Shown: one piece after another, positions 51,809-61,711 of the stretch
How positions within the stretch are numbered: position 1 is the stretch's first letter
Layout of the letters: each line of letters starts with the position of its first letter
Assembly (NCBI RefSeq): GCF_900103265.1
Contig: NZ_FMWX01000001.1
Location: 687,753-751,752 of the forward strand
DNA: 64,000 bases
From: Sphingomonas sp. NFR15
GTDB taxonomy: Bacteria > Pseudomonadota > Alphaproteobacteria > Sphingomonadales > Sphingomonadaceae
Reading direction: 5' to 3'
Notes under the pieces: generated by a model
Databases searched by the model: none
Told to the model about the DNA's origin: nothing
What the model saw: the letters and a program-made list of their open reading frames with translations, nothing else
Made by a program: the position numbers and the translations under genes

Positions 51809-53614
51809 CTATCGCGCGCGTTCGGCTTCGAGCAGGCCCACCACACCCGTGCTCGCCACCGGCGGGCTGAACAGATAGCCCTGCGCGAAATCGCAGCCGT
51901 CGTTCAGAAGCGCGTCGCGCCGCTCGTTCGTCTCGACCCCCTCGGCCACCGTCTTGATGCCGAGGCCCTTGCCGAGCCCGATGATCGCCCGAACGATCGT
52001 CCAGTCGCAGGCGGTTGGCGCCTGCACGAACGACCGGTCGATCTTGAGGACATCGACCGGGAACTGCCGGAGATGCGCCAGCGACGCATAACCGGTTCCG
52101 AAATCGTCGAGCGCGATGGTGATACCCGCGTCGTGCAGCGTCGAAATGGTACGCCGCACATGCGCGTCGCTATTGTCGAAAAACACGCCCTCGGTGATCT
52201 CGAGCTCGATGCAGGTCGCCGGCACGTCGAAGGCGGCGAGCCGCGCGATCAGCTTGGCGGCGAAATCGGCACCGCGAAATTCCATCGCCGACGCGTTGAT
52301 CGCGATGCGACCGGTGTCCAAACCGCGCTCGCGCCAGCCGCGAATGTCGGCGAACACCTTCTCCTGCATCCGCTCGCCCAGCGCGATCGCCAGTTCCGGG
52401 TCGTCGAACGCGACCGCGATCGTCGCGGGCAGTTGCACGCCGCGTCCGGGATGGCTCCAGCGCAACAGGGCTTCGAACCCCGCGATCCGCCCGGTACCCA
52501 GTTCGATCTTCGGCTGGTAGTACGGCAGGATCAGATCGCGATCGAGCGCATCGCGGGCGATCGACAGCATGGAGAGCCGCTGCTGCATTTGCAGGCGCAG
52601 TTCCCCGCGAAAATAGCACAGCGTCCCTCCGCCCTCGGCCTTGGCGTCGTATAGCGCGAGATCGGCGTTCTTGCGCAGCGTGTCGCCATCGGCGCCATCG
52701 GCGGGGTAGAAGGCGACGCCGATGCTGCTGCGGCAATGATAGGTAATCGCCCCATAGCGGAACGGCGTGTCGAGCGCGGCGACCGCGCGGTCGATCGCGG
52801 CGGCGAGCCGCGCCGAATCGGGCCGCGCGAGGAACAGGGCGAATTCGTCGCCGCCGAGCCGGCCGACCATCGCCGGTTCCTCCGCCGCGCCGCTCAGGCG
52901 CACGGCGACATCCTTGAGCAACGCGTCACCCGTGTCGTGGCCGAACCGATCGTTGACCTGTTTGAAATTGTCGAGATCGAACAGCATCAGCGCCACCACC
53001 GAACCGGCCTCGGCGGCGCGCTCGACCGCGCGTTCCAGACCGGTGAGGAACGCGGCGCGCGCCCAGATGCCGGTCAGGCTATCGTGATCGGCCGCCCAGC
53101 GGACCGCGTCGGCGGCCAGCTTGCGGTCGTGGATGTCCTCGATCGTGCCGTACCAGCGCAGGATCTTGCCCGATGCGTCTTTCAGCGGCGCCGCGCGCGA
53201 GCGATGCCAGCGATAGCTGCCGTCGCGCATCCGCATGCGCACCTCGTTGTCGATCGGGTGACCCAGCGATGCGTTGCGGCGCCACATCGTCGCGACGCTC
53301 TGCCGGTCATCGGGATGCACCGCCGCGAAGAAGCCCTGACCGCGCACTTCGCCCATGCTCAGCCCGGTCCGCGCCAGCCCGGCCTCGTCGATGTCGAGGA
53401 TGTCGCCGTTCGGCCAGGCGGTCCAGACGACGAGCGGGCTGAGCGCGATCGTGTACTGGTACCGCTGCTCCAATTCGCGCGAGGTCTGCTCCAGCCAGAG
53501 CGCGCGGTCGTGGTCGGCGTCGCCCGGCTGGTTCACGCGGGATTCCGAACGTTCGAGGAGCCCCTCGCCGAGCCCCTCCCGCTTCCAGTCATCGTGCGCC
53601 TCCAGTCGCTCCAT
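51809..53614 (-). CDS. PAS-GGDEF-EAL c-di-GMP protein
   Basis: 601 aa, cytosolic. A PAS/PAC sensor (about 50-165, ending WYGTIEDIHDRK) precedes a GGDEF domain with intact LGGDEF (254-258). The RxxD inhibitory site is not seen. An EAL domain follows from about 345, with FEALLRW (380-386), DDFGTGYASL and KIDRSFV. Both catalytic motifs look active, so it could make or break c-di-GMP. Its position, convergent with an adhesin gene, fits a role in surface attachment. No signal peptide or membrane helix. Confidence 0.93.
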   Translation of the reverse strand: MERLEAHDDWKREGLGEGLLERSESRVNQPGDADHDRALWLEQTSRELEQRYQYTIALSPLVVWTAWPNGDILDIDEAGLARTGLSMGEVRGQGFFAAVHPDDRQSVATMWRRNASLGHPIDNEVRMRMRDGSYRWHRSRAAPLKDASGKILRWYGTIEDIHDRKLAADAVRWAADHDSLTGIWARAAFLTGLERAVERAAEAGSVVALMLFDLDNFKQVNDRFGHDTGDALLKDVAVRLSGAAEEPAMVGRLGGDEFALFLARPDSARLAAAIDRAVAALDTPFRYGAITYHCRSSIGVAFYPADGADGDTLRKNADLALYDAKAEGGGTLCYFRGELRLQMQQRLSMLSIARDALDRDLILPYYQPKIELGTGRIAGFEALLRWSHPGRGVQLPATIAVAFDDPELAIALGERMQEKVFADIRGWRERGLDTGRIAINASAMEFRGADFAAKLIARLAAFDVPATCIELEITEGVFFDNSDAHVRRTISTLHDAGITIALDDFGTGYASLAHLRQFPVDVLKIDRSFVQAPTACDWTIVRAIIGLGKGLGIKTVAEGVETNERRDALLNDGCDFAQGYLFSPPVASTGVVGLLEAERAR

Positions 53615-53737
53615 CCTCTAACCCCGGCCGGCTAAGCGCCTCATTCTATTCTGTTTTCACCGTATCGGGGGAACATTAACAATTGATGGCGGATCAGGAA
53701 GATGCGCCACATCATCGGGAAAGGAAACCCATTCAGA

Positions 53738-54607
53738 TCAAAGATCGAAAACGTCGAAATCGTGCGCGTCATGGCGCTCGCGCAACTGCGTCTCGCCCAT
53801 GATGCGGTTCACGATCCGCCCGCGTTTCACCGGCGGGCGTGCGCCGATCAGATCGGTCCAGCGCGCGAGATTGGGATAGTCCGCCACGGAAAGGAACGTC
53901 TGCGCGCCATAGGCGCCGGTCAGGATGCCGCCGTACCACGGCCACACCGCGATGTCGGCGATCGTGTAGGTGTCGCCGGCGAGATAGGTGCGATCGGCGA
54001 GATGCGTGTCGAGCACATGCAACTGGCGCTTGGTTTCCATCGCATAGCGGTCGATCGCATATTGGATCTTGAACGGCGCATAGGCGTAGAAGTGGCCGAA
54101 GCCGCCGCCGACGAACGGCGCCGATCCCATCTGCCACATCAGCCAGTTGAACGTCTCGGCCCGCGCGCGCGGCTCGGTCGGCAGGAACGCGCCGAATTTC
54201 TCGGCGAGATAGACGAGGATCGAGCCGCTCTCGAACAGCCGCAGCGGCGGATCGAGCGTGTGATCCGCCAGCGCCGGGATCTTGGAATTGGGATTGATCG
54301 TGACGAACCCGCTGCCGAACTGGTCGCCCTTGCCGATCTCGATCAGCCAGGCGTCATATTCGGCGTCGGCATGGCCCGCCGCGAGCAACTCTTCGAGCAG
54401 GATCGTGACCTTCTGGCCATTGGGCGTGCCCAGCGAATAGAGCTGGAGCGGATGCTCACCCACCGGCAACTCGCGTTCGTGCGTCGCGCCGGAAATCGGG
54501 CGATTGATGTTGGCGAACTGCCCGCCATTAGTCTGGTCCCAGGTCCAGACCTCGGGAGGAACATAGCCCGCGGGTTGGTTGTTCGCGCTCTCGTCGGTGT
54601 CGGCCAC
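53738..54607 (-). CDS. yghU: YghU-like glutathione S-transferase
   Basis: 289 aa, about the length of E. coli YghU. The N-terminal extension (residues 1-48) precedes a thioredoxin-like domain with LYSLGTPNGQKVTILLEEL, NPNSKIPAL and FESGSILVYLAEK, then a helical GST domain with ADIAVWPWYGG. YghU-type enzymes bind two glutathiones and act as disulfide-bond reductases. The gene stands alone between two transcripts in opposite directions. Confidence 0.9.
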   Translation of the reverse strand: MADTDESANNQPAGYVPPEVWTWDQTNGGQFANINRPISGATHERELPVGEHPLQLYSLGTPNGQKVTILLEELLAAGHADAEYDAWLIEIGKGDQFGSGFVTINPNSKIPALADHTLDPPLRLFESGSILVYLAEKFGAFLPTEPRARAETFNWLMWQMGSAPFVGGGFGHFYAYAPFKIQYAIDRYAMETKRQLHVLDTHLADRTYLAGDTYTIADIAVWPWYGGILTGAYGAQTFLSVADYPNLARWTDLIGARPPVKRGRIVNRIMGETQLRERHDAHDFDVFDL

Positions 54608-54713
54608 TTGCGTTCTCCACGGTCAAACCAGGTCGTTTCTCCCGTATCACAGCGCGCGGCGTGATCCATCGCGTCATTCTCATAGTTGCGATGCGGCGCC
54701 GAAACCCTATGAT

Positions 54714-54728
54714 TGACACCGGTAACCA
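54714..54728 (+). promoter_or_regulatory. Candidate LacI-family operator before the pectate lyase
   Basis: TGACACCGGTAACCA has the central CCGG and TGA/CA flanks of LacI-type carbohydrate operators. A close match, TGATATCGGTAAC, is found at 61582-61594 on the other strand. Confidence 0.45.
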
Positions 54729-54766
54729 AAGCCGGAGTTCATCCGGCCCGACCAGGAGAGACTTGG

Positions 54767-56392
54767 ATGCAAGACGCCGCCCTCACCCGCCGCGATCTGC
54801 TCGCGGGAACCGCCGCGCTCGGCGTCACCGCAGCCATCGCGCCGCGCGCGGCGCAAGCGGCGCCGGCGTCCGCCGCGATCGACGCCGCGATGCTCGGCGC
54901 GGCCCGGTACATGGTCGAAAAGGTCAGCCATCAGGGCGGTTACGTCTGGCAGGTGCTGCTCGATCGCTCGCGCGAATGGGGCGAGATGCAGGCATATCCG
55001 ACGAGCGTGTGGATTCAGAACCCCGGCACGCCGCTGATGGGCCAGGTCTTCCTCGATGCCTATCACGCCACCGGCGACGCCTATTTCTACCAGGCGGCGG
55101 CCAAGGCGGCCGACGTGCTGATCCGCGGCCAGCACGAAAGCGGCGGCTGGAACTATCACTTCGATCTCGCCGGCGAACGATCGATCCGCCGCTGGTACGA
55201 CACGATTGGCAAGAACGGCTGGCGGCTGGAGGAATTCCAGCATTATTACGGCAACGCGACCTACGACGACAGTTGCACCGCCGATTGCGCCAAGTTCATG
55301 CTGCGCATGTATCTGGAAAAGCGCGAGCCGCGCTATCGCGCCGCGCTCGACAAGGTGCTGGGCTTCGTGCTGGCGAGCCAATATCCGGTCGGCGGCTGGC
55401 CGCAGCGCTTTCCGCTGCGGGACGAGTTCCACGATCACGGCCTGCCCGATTACACGTCGTTCATCACCTTCAACGACGATGTCGCGGCGGAGAACATCGT
55501 CTTCCTGCTGATGGTCTGGCAGACGCTCGGTGACGCGCGCGTGCTCGATCCGATCGCACGGGCGATGGACTGCTTCGTGCGCGCGCAGCAACCGCAGCCG
55601 CAACCCGGCTGGGGCCTCCAACACAGCGTCGCCGATCTCAAGCCGGCGAGCGCGCGCACCTACGAACCCGAGGCGCTCGTCTCGCACACCACCGCGACGA
55701 ACGTCGCGTTGATGATGGATTTCTATGAACTGACCGGCGAGCGGAAGTTCCTCGATCGTCTGCCCGAGGCGCTCGACTGGCTCGATTCGATCCGCCTGCC
55801 CGCCACGATTGACCCGCAGCGCCGCTATCCGACCTTCATCAAGGTCGGCGCCAACACGCCGATGTACATCCACCGGCGCGGTTCGGATGTCGTCAACGGC
55901 GAATATTATCATGACGGCGATCCGCACAACACGATCGCGCATTACAGCTCGTTCCGCTCGCCCGATGTCGCCGCTCTGCGCGCGCGCCTTTCCGCGCTGT
56001 CCGCGCGCCCGGTCGCCGAGGTCACCGCCGGCTCCGCGCTGAAGGGGGGCCGCCGGCCGCTGCCGCGCTATTTCACGCTGGGCGATATCGCGATCGGCGA
56101 TCTCAAGACCACCGCCACCCACACCATTGCGCCGAGCGCACCGGGCGAGGCCGCCGCGATCCTGGCCGCGCTCGATGCCGAGCATCGCTGGGTCACGCCG
56201 CTGCATACCACCAGCCACGCCTATACCCGCGACGGCTATGCGACGCCGGTGCCGGGAGACTTTTCGCACACCTATGTCGGCGACGATACCGACACCTCGC
56301 CCTTCCCCGATCCGCGCCCTGTGCCCGGAATCAGCACCGCCGTCTTCGCAAAGAACATGGGCGTGCTGATCCGTGCGCGGGCCACGGCCTGA
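54767..56392 (+). CDS. Exported PL10-type pectate lyase
   Basis: 541 aa from ATG 54767, with AGGAGAG upstream. A Tat signal (LTRRDLLAGTAALGV) precedes an (alpha/alpha) toroid pectic-acid-lyase domain. That domain has GWNYHFDLAGE, TYDDSCTADCAKFML, SQYPVGGWPQRFPLR and TFNDDVAAENIVFLL. PL10 enzymes cleave polygalacturonate by beta-elimination. A C-terminal extra part (about 440-541) has no clear assignment. It is one of several plant-polymer enzymes in this stretch. Confidence 0.88.
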   Translation: MQDAALTRRDLLAGTAALGVTAAIAPRAAQAAPASAAIDAAMLGAARYMVEKVSHQGGYVWQVLLDRSREWGEMQAYPTSVWIQNPGTPLMGQVFLDAYHATGDAYFYQAAAKAADVLIRGQHESGGWNYHFDLAGERSIRRWYDTIGKNGWRLEEFQHYYGNATYDDSCTADCAKFMLRMYLEKREPRYRAALDKVLGFVLASQYPVGGWPQRFPLRDEFHDHGLPDYTSFITFNDDVAAENIVFLLMVWQTLGDARVLDPIARAMDCFVRAQQPQPQPGWGLQHSVADLKPASARTYEPEALVSHTTATNVALMMDFYELTGERKFLDRLPEALDWLDSIRLPATIDPQRRYPTFIKVGANTPMYIHRRGSDVVNGEYYHDGDPHNTIAHYSSFRSPDVAALRARLSALSARPVAEVTAGSALKGGRRPLPRYFTLGDIAIGDLKTTATHTIAPSAPGEAAAILAALDAEHRWVTPLHTTSHAYTRDGYATPVPGDFSHTYVGDDTDTSPFPDPRPVPGISTAVFAKNMGVLIRARATA

Positions 56393-56398
56393 TCGCGC

Positions 56399-57412
56399 TT
56401 AGAACAGCGTCGTCAGCAGGTAGAAGAGCGCGCCGACCGCCGCCGAGGCGGGAATGGTGATGACCCATGCGATCATGACGTTGCCCGCGATCCCCCAGCG
56501 CACCGCCGAGGCGCGCCGCGCCGTTCCCGCGCCGATCACCGCGCCGGTGATGGTGTGCGTGGTCGATACCGGGATGCCGAGCCACGAGGCGCTGAACAGG
56601 ATGATCGAACCGCTCAGCGACGCGCTGAACCCCTGATGCTGCGACAATTTGGTGATCCGCGACCCCATCGTCTCGATGATCTTCCAGCCGCCGCTCAGCG
56701 TCCCCAGCGCGATCGCGATATAGCAGCTCACCGCCACCCAATGCGGCACCGCGAAGCGGCCGTGCAGATAGCCGGTCGAATACAACAGCACGGTGATGAT
56801 CCCCATCGTCTTCTGCGCGTCGTTGAGCCCGTGCGAGAGTGAATAGGCGCCCGAGGAGATCAGGTGCAGGATGCGGAAGCTGCGCTCCGCGCCGGTCGCG
56901 CTCGCGCGCCGGAACAGCCAGCTCGTGACCAGCATCACCAGCATCGCGAGGATCATGCCGAGCGTCGGCGACAGCACGATCGCGATGAGCGTCTTGTTGA
57001 GGCCGATCCACTGCACCCCGCCGACGCCGGCATGGGCGACGCCGGCGCCGATCATGCCGCCGACCAGCGCGTGGCTGCTCGATGAGGGGATGCCCTTGAT
57101 CCACGTCACCACGTTCCAGAACATCGCCCCGACCAGCGCGCCGAACACCACGCCCGGCGTGATCAGATCCTTCTCGATCAACCCCTGCCCGATCGTGTCG
57201 GCAACCTTGTGCAGGGCCGGGAAGGTGATCGTCAGGAAATAGGCGGCGCCGTTGAAGGCCGCCGCGAACAGCACCGCATGCACCGGCTTGAGCAAACGCG
57301 TCGCGACTACGGTGGCGATCGCATTGGCGGCATCGTGCAGCCCGTTGAGGAAATCGAACGCCAGCGCGACCAGAACCAGTCCGACGAGCAGCGGAAACGC
57401 GAGCTCGTACAT
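56399..57412 (-). CDS. pit: Low-affinity inorganic phosphate transporter Pit
   Basis: 337 aa, about 10 helices. The two PiT signature repeats appear as FDFLNGLHDAANAIATVVATR near the start and SLSHGLNDAQKTMGIITVLL mid-protein, with the paired IPSSSSHALVGG and IPVSTTHTITGA. It takes up phosphate with protons or metal-phosphate. The ATG overlaps the stop of the Nudix-DUF47 gene (ATGA), which is the usual accessory gene arrangement. Confidence 0.95.
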   Translation of the reverse strand: MYELAFPLLVGLVLVALAFDFLNGLHDAANAIATVVATRLLKPVHAVLFAAAFNGAAYFLTITFPALHKVADTIGQGLIEKDLITPGVVFGALVGAMFWNVVTWIKGIPSSSSHALVGGMIGAGVAHAGVGGVQWIGLNKTLIAIVLSPTLGMILAMLVMLVTSWLFRRASATGAERSFRILHLISSGAYSLSHGLNDAQKTMGIITVLLYSTGYLHGRFAVPHWVAVSCYIAIALGTLSGGWKIIETMGSRITKLSQHQGFSASLSGSIILFSASWLGIPVSTTHTITGAVIGAGTARRASAVRWGIAGNVMIAWVITIPASAAVGALFYLLTTLF

Positions 57413-58536
57413 CAGGCGTGGTCGATGACCAGGCCGTCGATCTCGATCGCGACATGCTCGAACGCGTCGATGATCCGTTCGAGATGCTTATAGACCTCGC
57501 GCTGAACCGAGAAACGCAGCGCGTCGATCGGCCCCAGTTCCTTGAACGCGCGCTTCAGCCCGGCGGTATGGATGTCGTCGCCGTGGCTCTCCATCCGCAC
57601 CAGCCGCTCGGTCAGTTCGTGGAGCCGCACCCCGTTGCGCGCGACGTCGCGCAGCAGCGGCATCGCCTCCGCCGTCAGCCGCGCGGCATCGACGATGATC
57701 GCGGCCATATCCTTCATTTCCGGCTCGAACATGGTCATGTCGTACAGGTCGATCGCCTGCGCCGCCGCCTGCATCTCGTCGATCGCATCGTCGAGCGAGC
57801 CGATCAGGCTGGTGATCGCCCCCCGATCGAACGGCGTGAGGAAGGTTTCGCGAACGGTGGTCAGCACCTGGCGGATGATCTCGTCGGCGTCATGCTCGCG
57901 TTCGATCACCTCACGGATGTGGTCGCGGTCGCCGTCCTGCAGCAGCCGCGACAGCGCGTTCGCGCCGGCGACGACGGTCATGGCATGGGCTTCGAACAGA
58001 TCGAAGAAATTGCCCGTCTTCGGAAGCAATCTTTGGAACCACGCAAACATGCCACTCACCTTCGATCGCGCGGCGACGGCATGGAGGATGCCGGTGCGCT
58101 GCGCTGCCGCCTTGAATTCCGCTTGGCCGAAAGATCGGATCAGGTCACGCAAATCCGGTTCATCGACCATGTCGGCCGCTTCGGCGAGGCTGACCCAGCG
58201 CCGCTCGCGTTGCCCCTGTTCCTTCCAGGCGGAAAGTTCGCTGCTCACCGCGAGCGGAAACACATCGACGTCGATCAGCAGCGACGCGCCGCTACGGCGC
58301 CTCTTGCGATAGCGGTACGAACCGAGCGGTTCGGGGCAGATCAGCCCGCGCACGCCCGCCTCCTCCTCGGCCTCCATCGCGGCGGCGACATGCGCGCTCA
58401 TCCCCGCCGGCTGGTTGCCCTTGGGAATCACCCAGCGCCGCGTCTCGCGCGACGTGACCAGCAGGATGCGGACGGGCGCGTCGATCGCATGTCCTTCGGA
58501 ACGGTACGGCAGGGCGGCGATCTGACGGATGAGCAT
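57412..58536 (-). CDS. Nudix hydrolase fused to DUF47/PhoU-like Pit accessory protein
   Basis: 374 aa in one open frame. Residues 1-155 are a Nudix domain of the DIPP-like kind (RWVIPKGNQPAGMSAHVAAAMEAEEEAGV; the G-x5-E and R positions are changed but the EExG is kept). Residues 163-374 are a DUF47 domain (LLPKTGNFFDLFEAHA, DDAIDEMQAAAQ, REVYKHLERIIDAFEHV). Met163 (ATG 58050) has an AAGGTGAG ribosome binding site upstream, so DUF47 may also be made alone. DUF47 proteins regulate Pit. No stop codon separates the halves. Confidence 0.85.
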   Translation of the reverse strand: MLIRQIAALPYRSEGHAIDAPVRILLVTSRETRRWVIPKGNQPAGMSAHVAAAMEAEEEAGVRGLICPEPLGSYRYRKRRRSGASLLIDVDVFPLAVSSELSAWKEQGQRERRWVSLAEAADMVDEPDLRDLIRSFGQAEFKAAAQRTGILHAVAARSKVSGMFAWFQRLLPKTGNFFDLFEAHAMTVVAGANALSRLLQDGDRDHIREVIEREHDADEIIRQVLTTVRETFLTPFDRGAITSLIGSLDDAIDEMQAAAQAIDLYDMTMFEPEMKDMAAIIVDAARLTAEAMPLLRDVARNGVRLHELTERLVRMESHGDDIHTAGLKRAFKELGPIDALRFSVQREVYKHLERIIDAFEHVAIEIDGLVIDHA

Positions 58537-58688
58537 GCTCCGATCGGGTGCGGGGCGAGACAGTTACAGAATTATGGCAGCGCTTCCAACCGTTTCCACC
58601 GCGTGCCGGACAGGCATTGGTGAATCGATGCAACCAACTGCGAGATCGGGCTTTGACACGATCGACCGACCAAAGGAGTGGATCGAAC

Positions 58689-60656
58689 ATGAGCACACTC
58701 CACGACCGCGCGCGACGCGCCGGCTTGCAGATCGATTGGGAAGACGCGCAGGGCCATGCGCAGCGAGTCTCCGATGCCTCGCTGACCGCGATTCTCGCCG
58801 CCCTCGGCGACCCCGCCCCTGACGATAGGGACGATTGCGGCTTCGTCATCGCTGATGCCGGACGAGCGATCACCCTGCCCCGCGCCTGCGCCGCGCCGGG
58901 GCCAGCCGAGTTGATCCTGGAAAACGGCGAGCGCCGTCGCGTCATGCTGACCCTCAACGGCGACCGGCTGGAAATCCCCGCGATCGCGACGCCCGGCTAT
59001 CACCGCCTCGACGTCGGTAGCCGCGAGGTTCAACTCGCGGTCGCACCCGCGCGCTGTTTCTCGGTCGCGGATGCGGTGGGGGCACGGCGCATCTGGGGGC
59101 CGTCGGTGCAGATCGCCGCCCTGCGCGACCGTGCGGACAGCGCGTTCGGCGATTTCGGCACGCTCGCCAGCGCCGCCCGCGCCTTCGCCGCGCGTGGCGC
59201 GGATGCGCTCGCGATCAGCCCGGTCCACGCGCTGTTCCCCGCCGACAGCAGCCGCTTCAGCCCCTATGCGCCATCGAGCCGGCTGTTCCTCAACGTGCTG
59301 TATGCCGATCCCGCGCTGGCCGGCGCGGCCGCCATCGCCCCGGCGGGCGGCGATCTGATCGACTGGCAGCATGCCATCCCGGAGCGGCTGCGTGCGCTGC
59401 GCGCCGCCTATGACGGGCGCTCCGACGCTGTTCGCGCCGAGGTCGCCGCCTATGCGCTGAACGGGGGCGAAGATCTCGAACGCCACGCGCGTTTCGATGC
59501 GCTGCACGCGCATTTCTTCGCTCTGAGCGGCGCGCGCGGCTGGCAGGACTGGCCGAGCGCGTATCACGATCCCGCCAGCCCGGCGGTGGATCGCTTCGCC
59601 GCCGAGCACGCTGACGAGATCGGCTTCTATCTGTTCCTGCAATGGCTCGCCGCGCGCAGCCTGCAAGCCGCGCAACGCGCCGCCACCGGTGCCGGGATGG
59701 CGATCGGGCTGATCGCCGATCTCGCGGTCGGCATGGATGCGGGCGGTAGCCACGCGTGGAGCCGCCCCGGCGATCTGCTCACCGGCCTGTCGATCGGCGC
59801 GCCGCCTGATCCGCTCGGTCCCGACGGGCAAAGCTGGGGGATCACCGCGTTCGCGCCGGATGCGCTGCGGCGCACCGGGTTCGCGCCCTACATCGCGACG
59901 CTGCGCGCCGCGATCGGCCATGCCGGCGGCATCCGCATCGACCATGCGCTCGGGCTGCGGCGGCTGTGGGTGGTGCCCGAGGGTGCCTCACCGACAGAGG
60001 GCGCGTATCTGACCATGCCGATGACCGACATGCTCCGCCTGCTCGCGCTCGAATCGCAGCGCGCGCAGGCGATCGTGATCGGCGAGGATCTCGGCACCGT
60101 GCCCGAGGGGTTCCGTCCCGCGATGGACGCAGCCGGGATGCTCGGCATGCGCGTGCTGTGGTTCGAACGCGACGCGGCGGGCGGCTTCCTGCCTCCCGCC
60201 GGCTACGCGCGCGACGCCGCCGCGATGACCGGCACGCACGATCTCGCCACCGTCGCGGGCTGGTGGCGCGGGCGCGACATCGACTGGACCTGGAGCTTGG
60301 GGCGCAGCTCCCCCTTCCCGGACGAAGCTGCCGACCGCATCGCGCGCGCTGCCGACCGCACGCGGCTGTGGGACGCGTTCACCGCCGCCGGTGCGGTTGA
60401 CGGACCCGAACCGCCCGTCGAGGCGGAGGCGCCGGCGGTCGACGCCGCGCTCGCCTTCATCGGCGCCACCCCGTCGGCGCTGGCGATCGTGCCGCTCGAG
60501 GACGTGATCGGTGCGGTCGAACAGCCCAACCTCCCCGGCACGATCGACGAGCACCCGAACTGGCGCCGCCGCATGCCCGACGCCACCGACGCGCTGCTCG
60601 CCCGCGTCGAGGTGACCGCGCGGGTCGCCGCGCTCGACGCGACCCGGCGCGGCTGA
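58689..60656 (+). CDS. malQ: 4-alpha-glucanotransferase (amylomaltase, GH77)
   Basis: 655 aa. An N-terminal beta-rich region (to about 130) precedes the GH77 barrel. It has FGDFGTLASAARAFAARGADALAISPVHALFP, LIADLAVGMDAGGSHAW, GGIRIDHALGLRRLW and IGEDLGTVPE, with TGTHDLATVAGWW near the end. The enzyme disproportionates maltodextrins. ATG 58689 follows AAAGGAG by about 10 nt. No other glycogen genes are beside it. Confidence 0.93.
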   Translation: MSTLHDRARRAGLQIDWEDAQGHAQRVSDASLTAILAALGDPAPDDRDDCGFVIADAGRAITLPRACAAPGPAELILENGERRRVMLTLNGDRLEIPAIATPGYHRLDVGSREVQLAVAPARCFSVADAVGARRIWGPSVQIAALRDRADSAFGDFGTLASAARAFAARGADALAISPVHALFPADSSRFSPYAPSSRLFLNVLYADPALAGAAAIAPAGGDLIDWQHAIPERLRALRAAYDGRSDAVRAEVAAYALNGGEDLERHARFDALHAHFFALSGARGWQDWPSAYHDPASPAVDRFAAEHADEIGFYLFLQWLAARSLQAAQRAATGAGMAIGLIADLAVGMDAGGSHAWSRPGDLLTGLSIGAPPDPLGPDGQSWGITAFAPDALRRTGFAPYIATLRAAIGHAGGIRIDHALGLRRLWVVPEGASPTEGAYLTMPMTDMLRLLALESQRAQAIVIGEDLGTVPEGFRPAMDAAGMLGMRVLWFERDAAGGFLPPAGYARDAAAMTGTHDLATVAGWWRGRDIDWTWSLGRSSPFPDEAADRIARAADRTRLWDAFTAAGAVDGPEPPVEAEAPAVDAALAFIGATPSALAIVPLEDVIGAVEQPNLPGTIDEHPNWRRRMPDATDALLARVEVTARVAALDATRRG

Positions 60657-60659
60657 CCG

Positions 60660-61547
60660 TCACCGCTTCGGCGGGCGCGGCGACAGCCAGCCGCTATCGG
60701 CCAGCCAGTCGTTGAGCCGGTCGGGCCAGTGCAGGATGCCGATCCGGTTCGATTCGTCGAGATTGAACGCATGCCCGCTGTCGGCATACATGTGCAGTTC
60801 GGCCTCCACCCCAGCCTTGCGCAACTGCTCGTAAAGCGCGACCGACGGCGCCGCGCAGCACGGATCGAGGCTGCCGGCGGTGATGAACGCGGGCGGCGCG
60901 CTCGCGGCGGCCGTGCCGGGGATGCCGAGCGGCCCTGGGAACACCAGCACCTGGAAATCGGGCCGCGCCGACAGCGAATCGATCGCATCGGTCTTCGGCC
61001 GGCCGGCGGGTTCGGGATTGTCGGCGATCAGCGAGACCAGTTCGCCGCCCGCCGAAAATCCCATCACCCCGACCCGCGCCGGATCGATGCCATAGTCCGC
61101 CGCATGCGCGCGCACCCAGCGCACCGCGCGGCGCGCGTCATCGGCGGCATCCCCCTCGATCGAGTAGGGCGAGCCGGGCTCGCGCGCGAGCCGGTATTTG
61201 AGCACGAACGCCGAGATGCCCATCCGGTTGAGCGCGACCGCCGCCTTGGTGCCCTCGTTGGTCCAGACGAGGATCTTGTGGCCGCCGCCGGGAATGACGA
61301 CGATCGCCGCGCCGGTGTTGTGCGCGGGCAGCGCCGGAAACGCCAACAGCGACGGCGTGCGGATATTACGCACCCAATAATCGCGCCCGACTTCGGGCGT
61401 GACCGGGCGCGAGTCGGTGCCCGGCGGCCCCTTGGCCCACAACGGGATCGCGACGAGCTTGGCGGGCGGGACCGGATCGGGGTCTTGCGCGGGCGCGTTG
61501 CCGACCAGCGCGGCACAGGCCAACAGCATCCATCCGGTCTTGCGCAT
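60660..61547 (-). CDS. Secreted alpha/beta-hydrolase (BD-FAE-like esterase)
   Basis: 295 aa from ATG 61547, with AGGAGAG upstream. The signal peptide (MRKTGWMLLACAALVGNAPAQ) precedes an alpha/beta hydrolase. It has the oxyanion PGGGH, the nucleophile elbow GFSAGGE, and SGHAFNL with the His. The layout is that of acetyl-xylan or feruloyl-type esterases. Divergent from the GH8 gene; a shared operator candidate lies between. Convergent with malQ, 3 nt apart. Confidence 0.9.
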   Translation of the reverse strand: MRKTGWMLLACAALVGNAPAQDPDPVPPAKLVAIPLWAKGPPGTDSRPVTPEVGRDYWVRNIRTPSLLAFPALPAHNTGAAIVVIPGGGHKILVWTNEGTKAAVALNRMGISAFVLKYRLAREPGSPYSIEGDAADDARRAVRWVRAHAADYGIDPARVGVMGFSAGGELVSLIADNPEPAGRPKTDAIDSLSARPDFQVLVFPGPLGIPGTAAASAPPAFITAGSLDPCCAAPSVALYEQLRKAGVEAELHMYADSGHAFNLDESNRIGILHWPDRLNDWLADSGWLSPRPPKR

Positions 61548-61581
61548 CAGGTCTCTCCTATGACTCGGCCATTGGCGGCGC

Positions 61582-61594
61582 GTTACCGATATCA
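61582..61594 (-). promoter_or_regulatory. Candidate LacI-family operator between the esterase and GH8 genes
   Basis: On the minus strand, TGATATCGGTAAC differs from the pectate lyase site TGACACCGGTAAC at two positions. It lies 35 bp upstream of the esterase ATG and 118 bp from the GH8 start. Confidence 0.4.
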
Positions 61595-61711
61595 TAACGG
61601 CCAAGTTACTTCGTGGAAGCGTGATTGCGCTTCGCCCTCAGTGCTTTATGGTTGCGCTATCAAAATGTACCGACCGGCCCGACGTCGGCGGTTTCCGGAA
61701 GGGGATGCACA

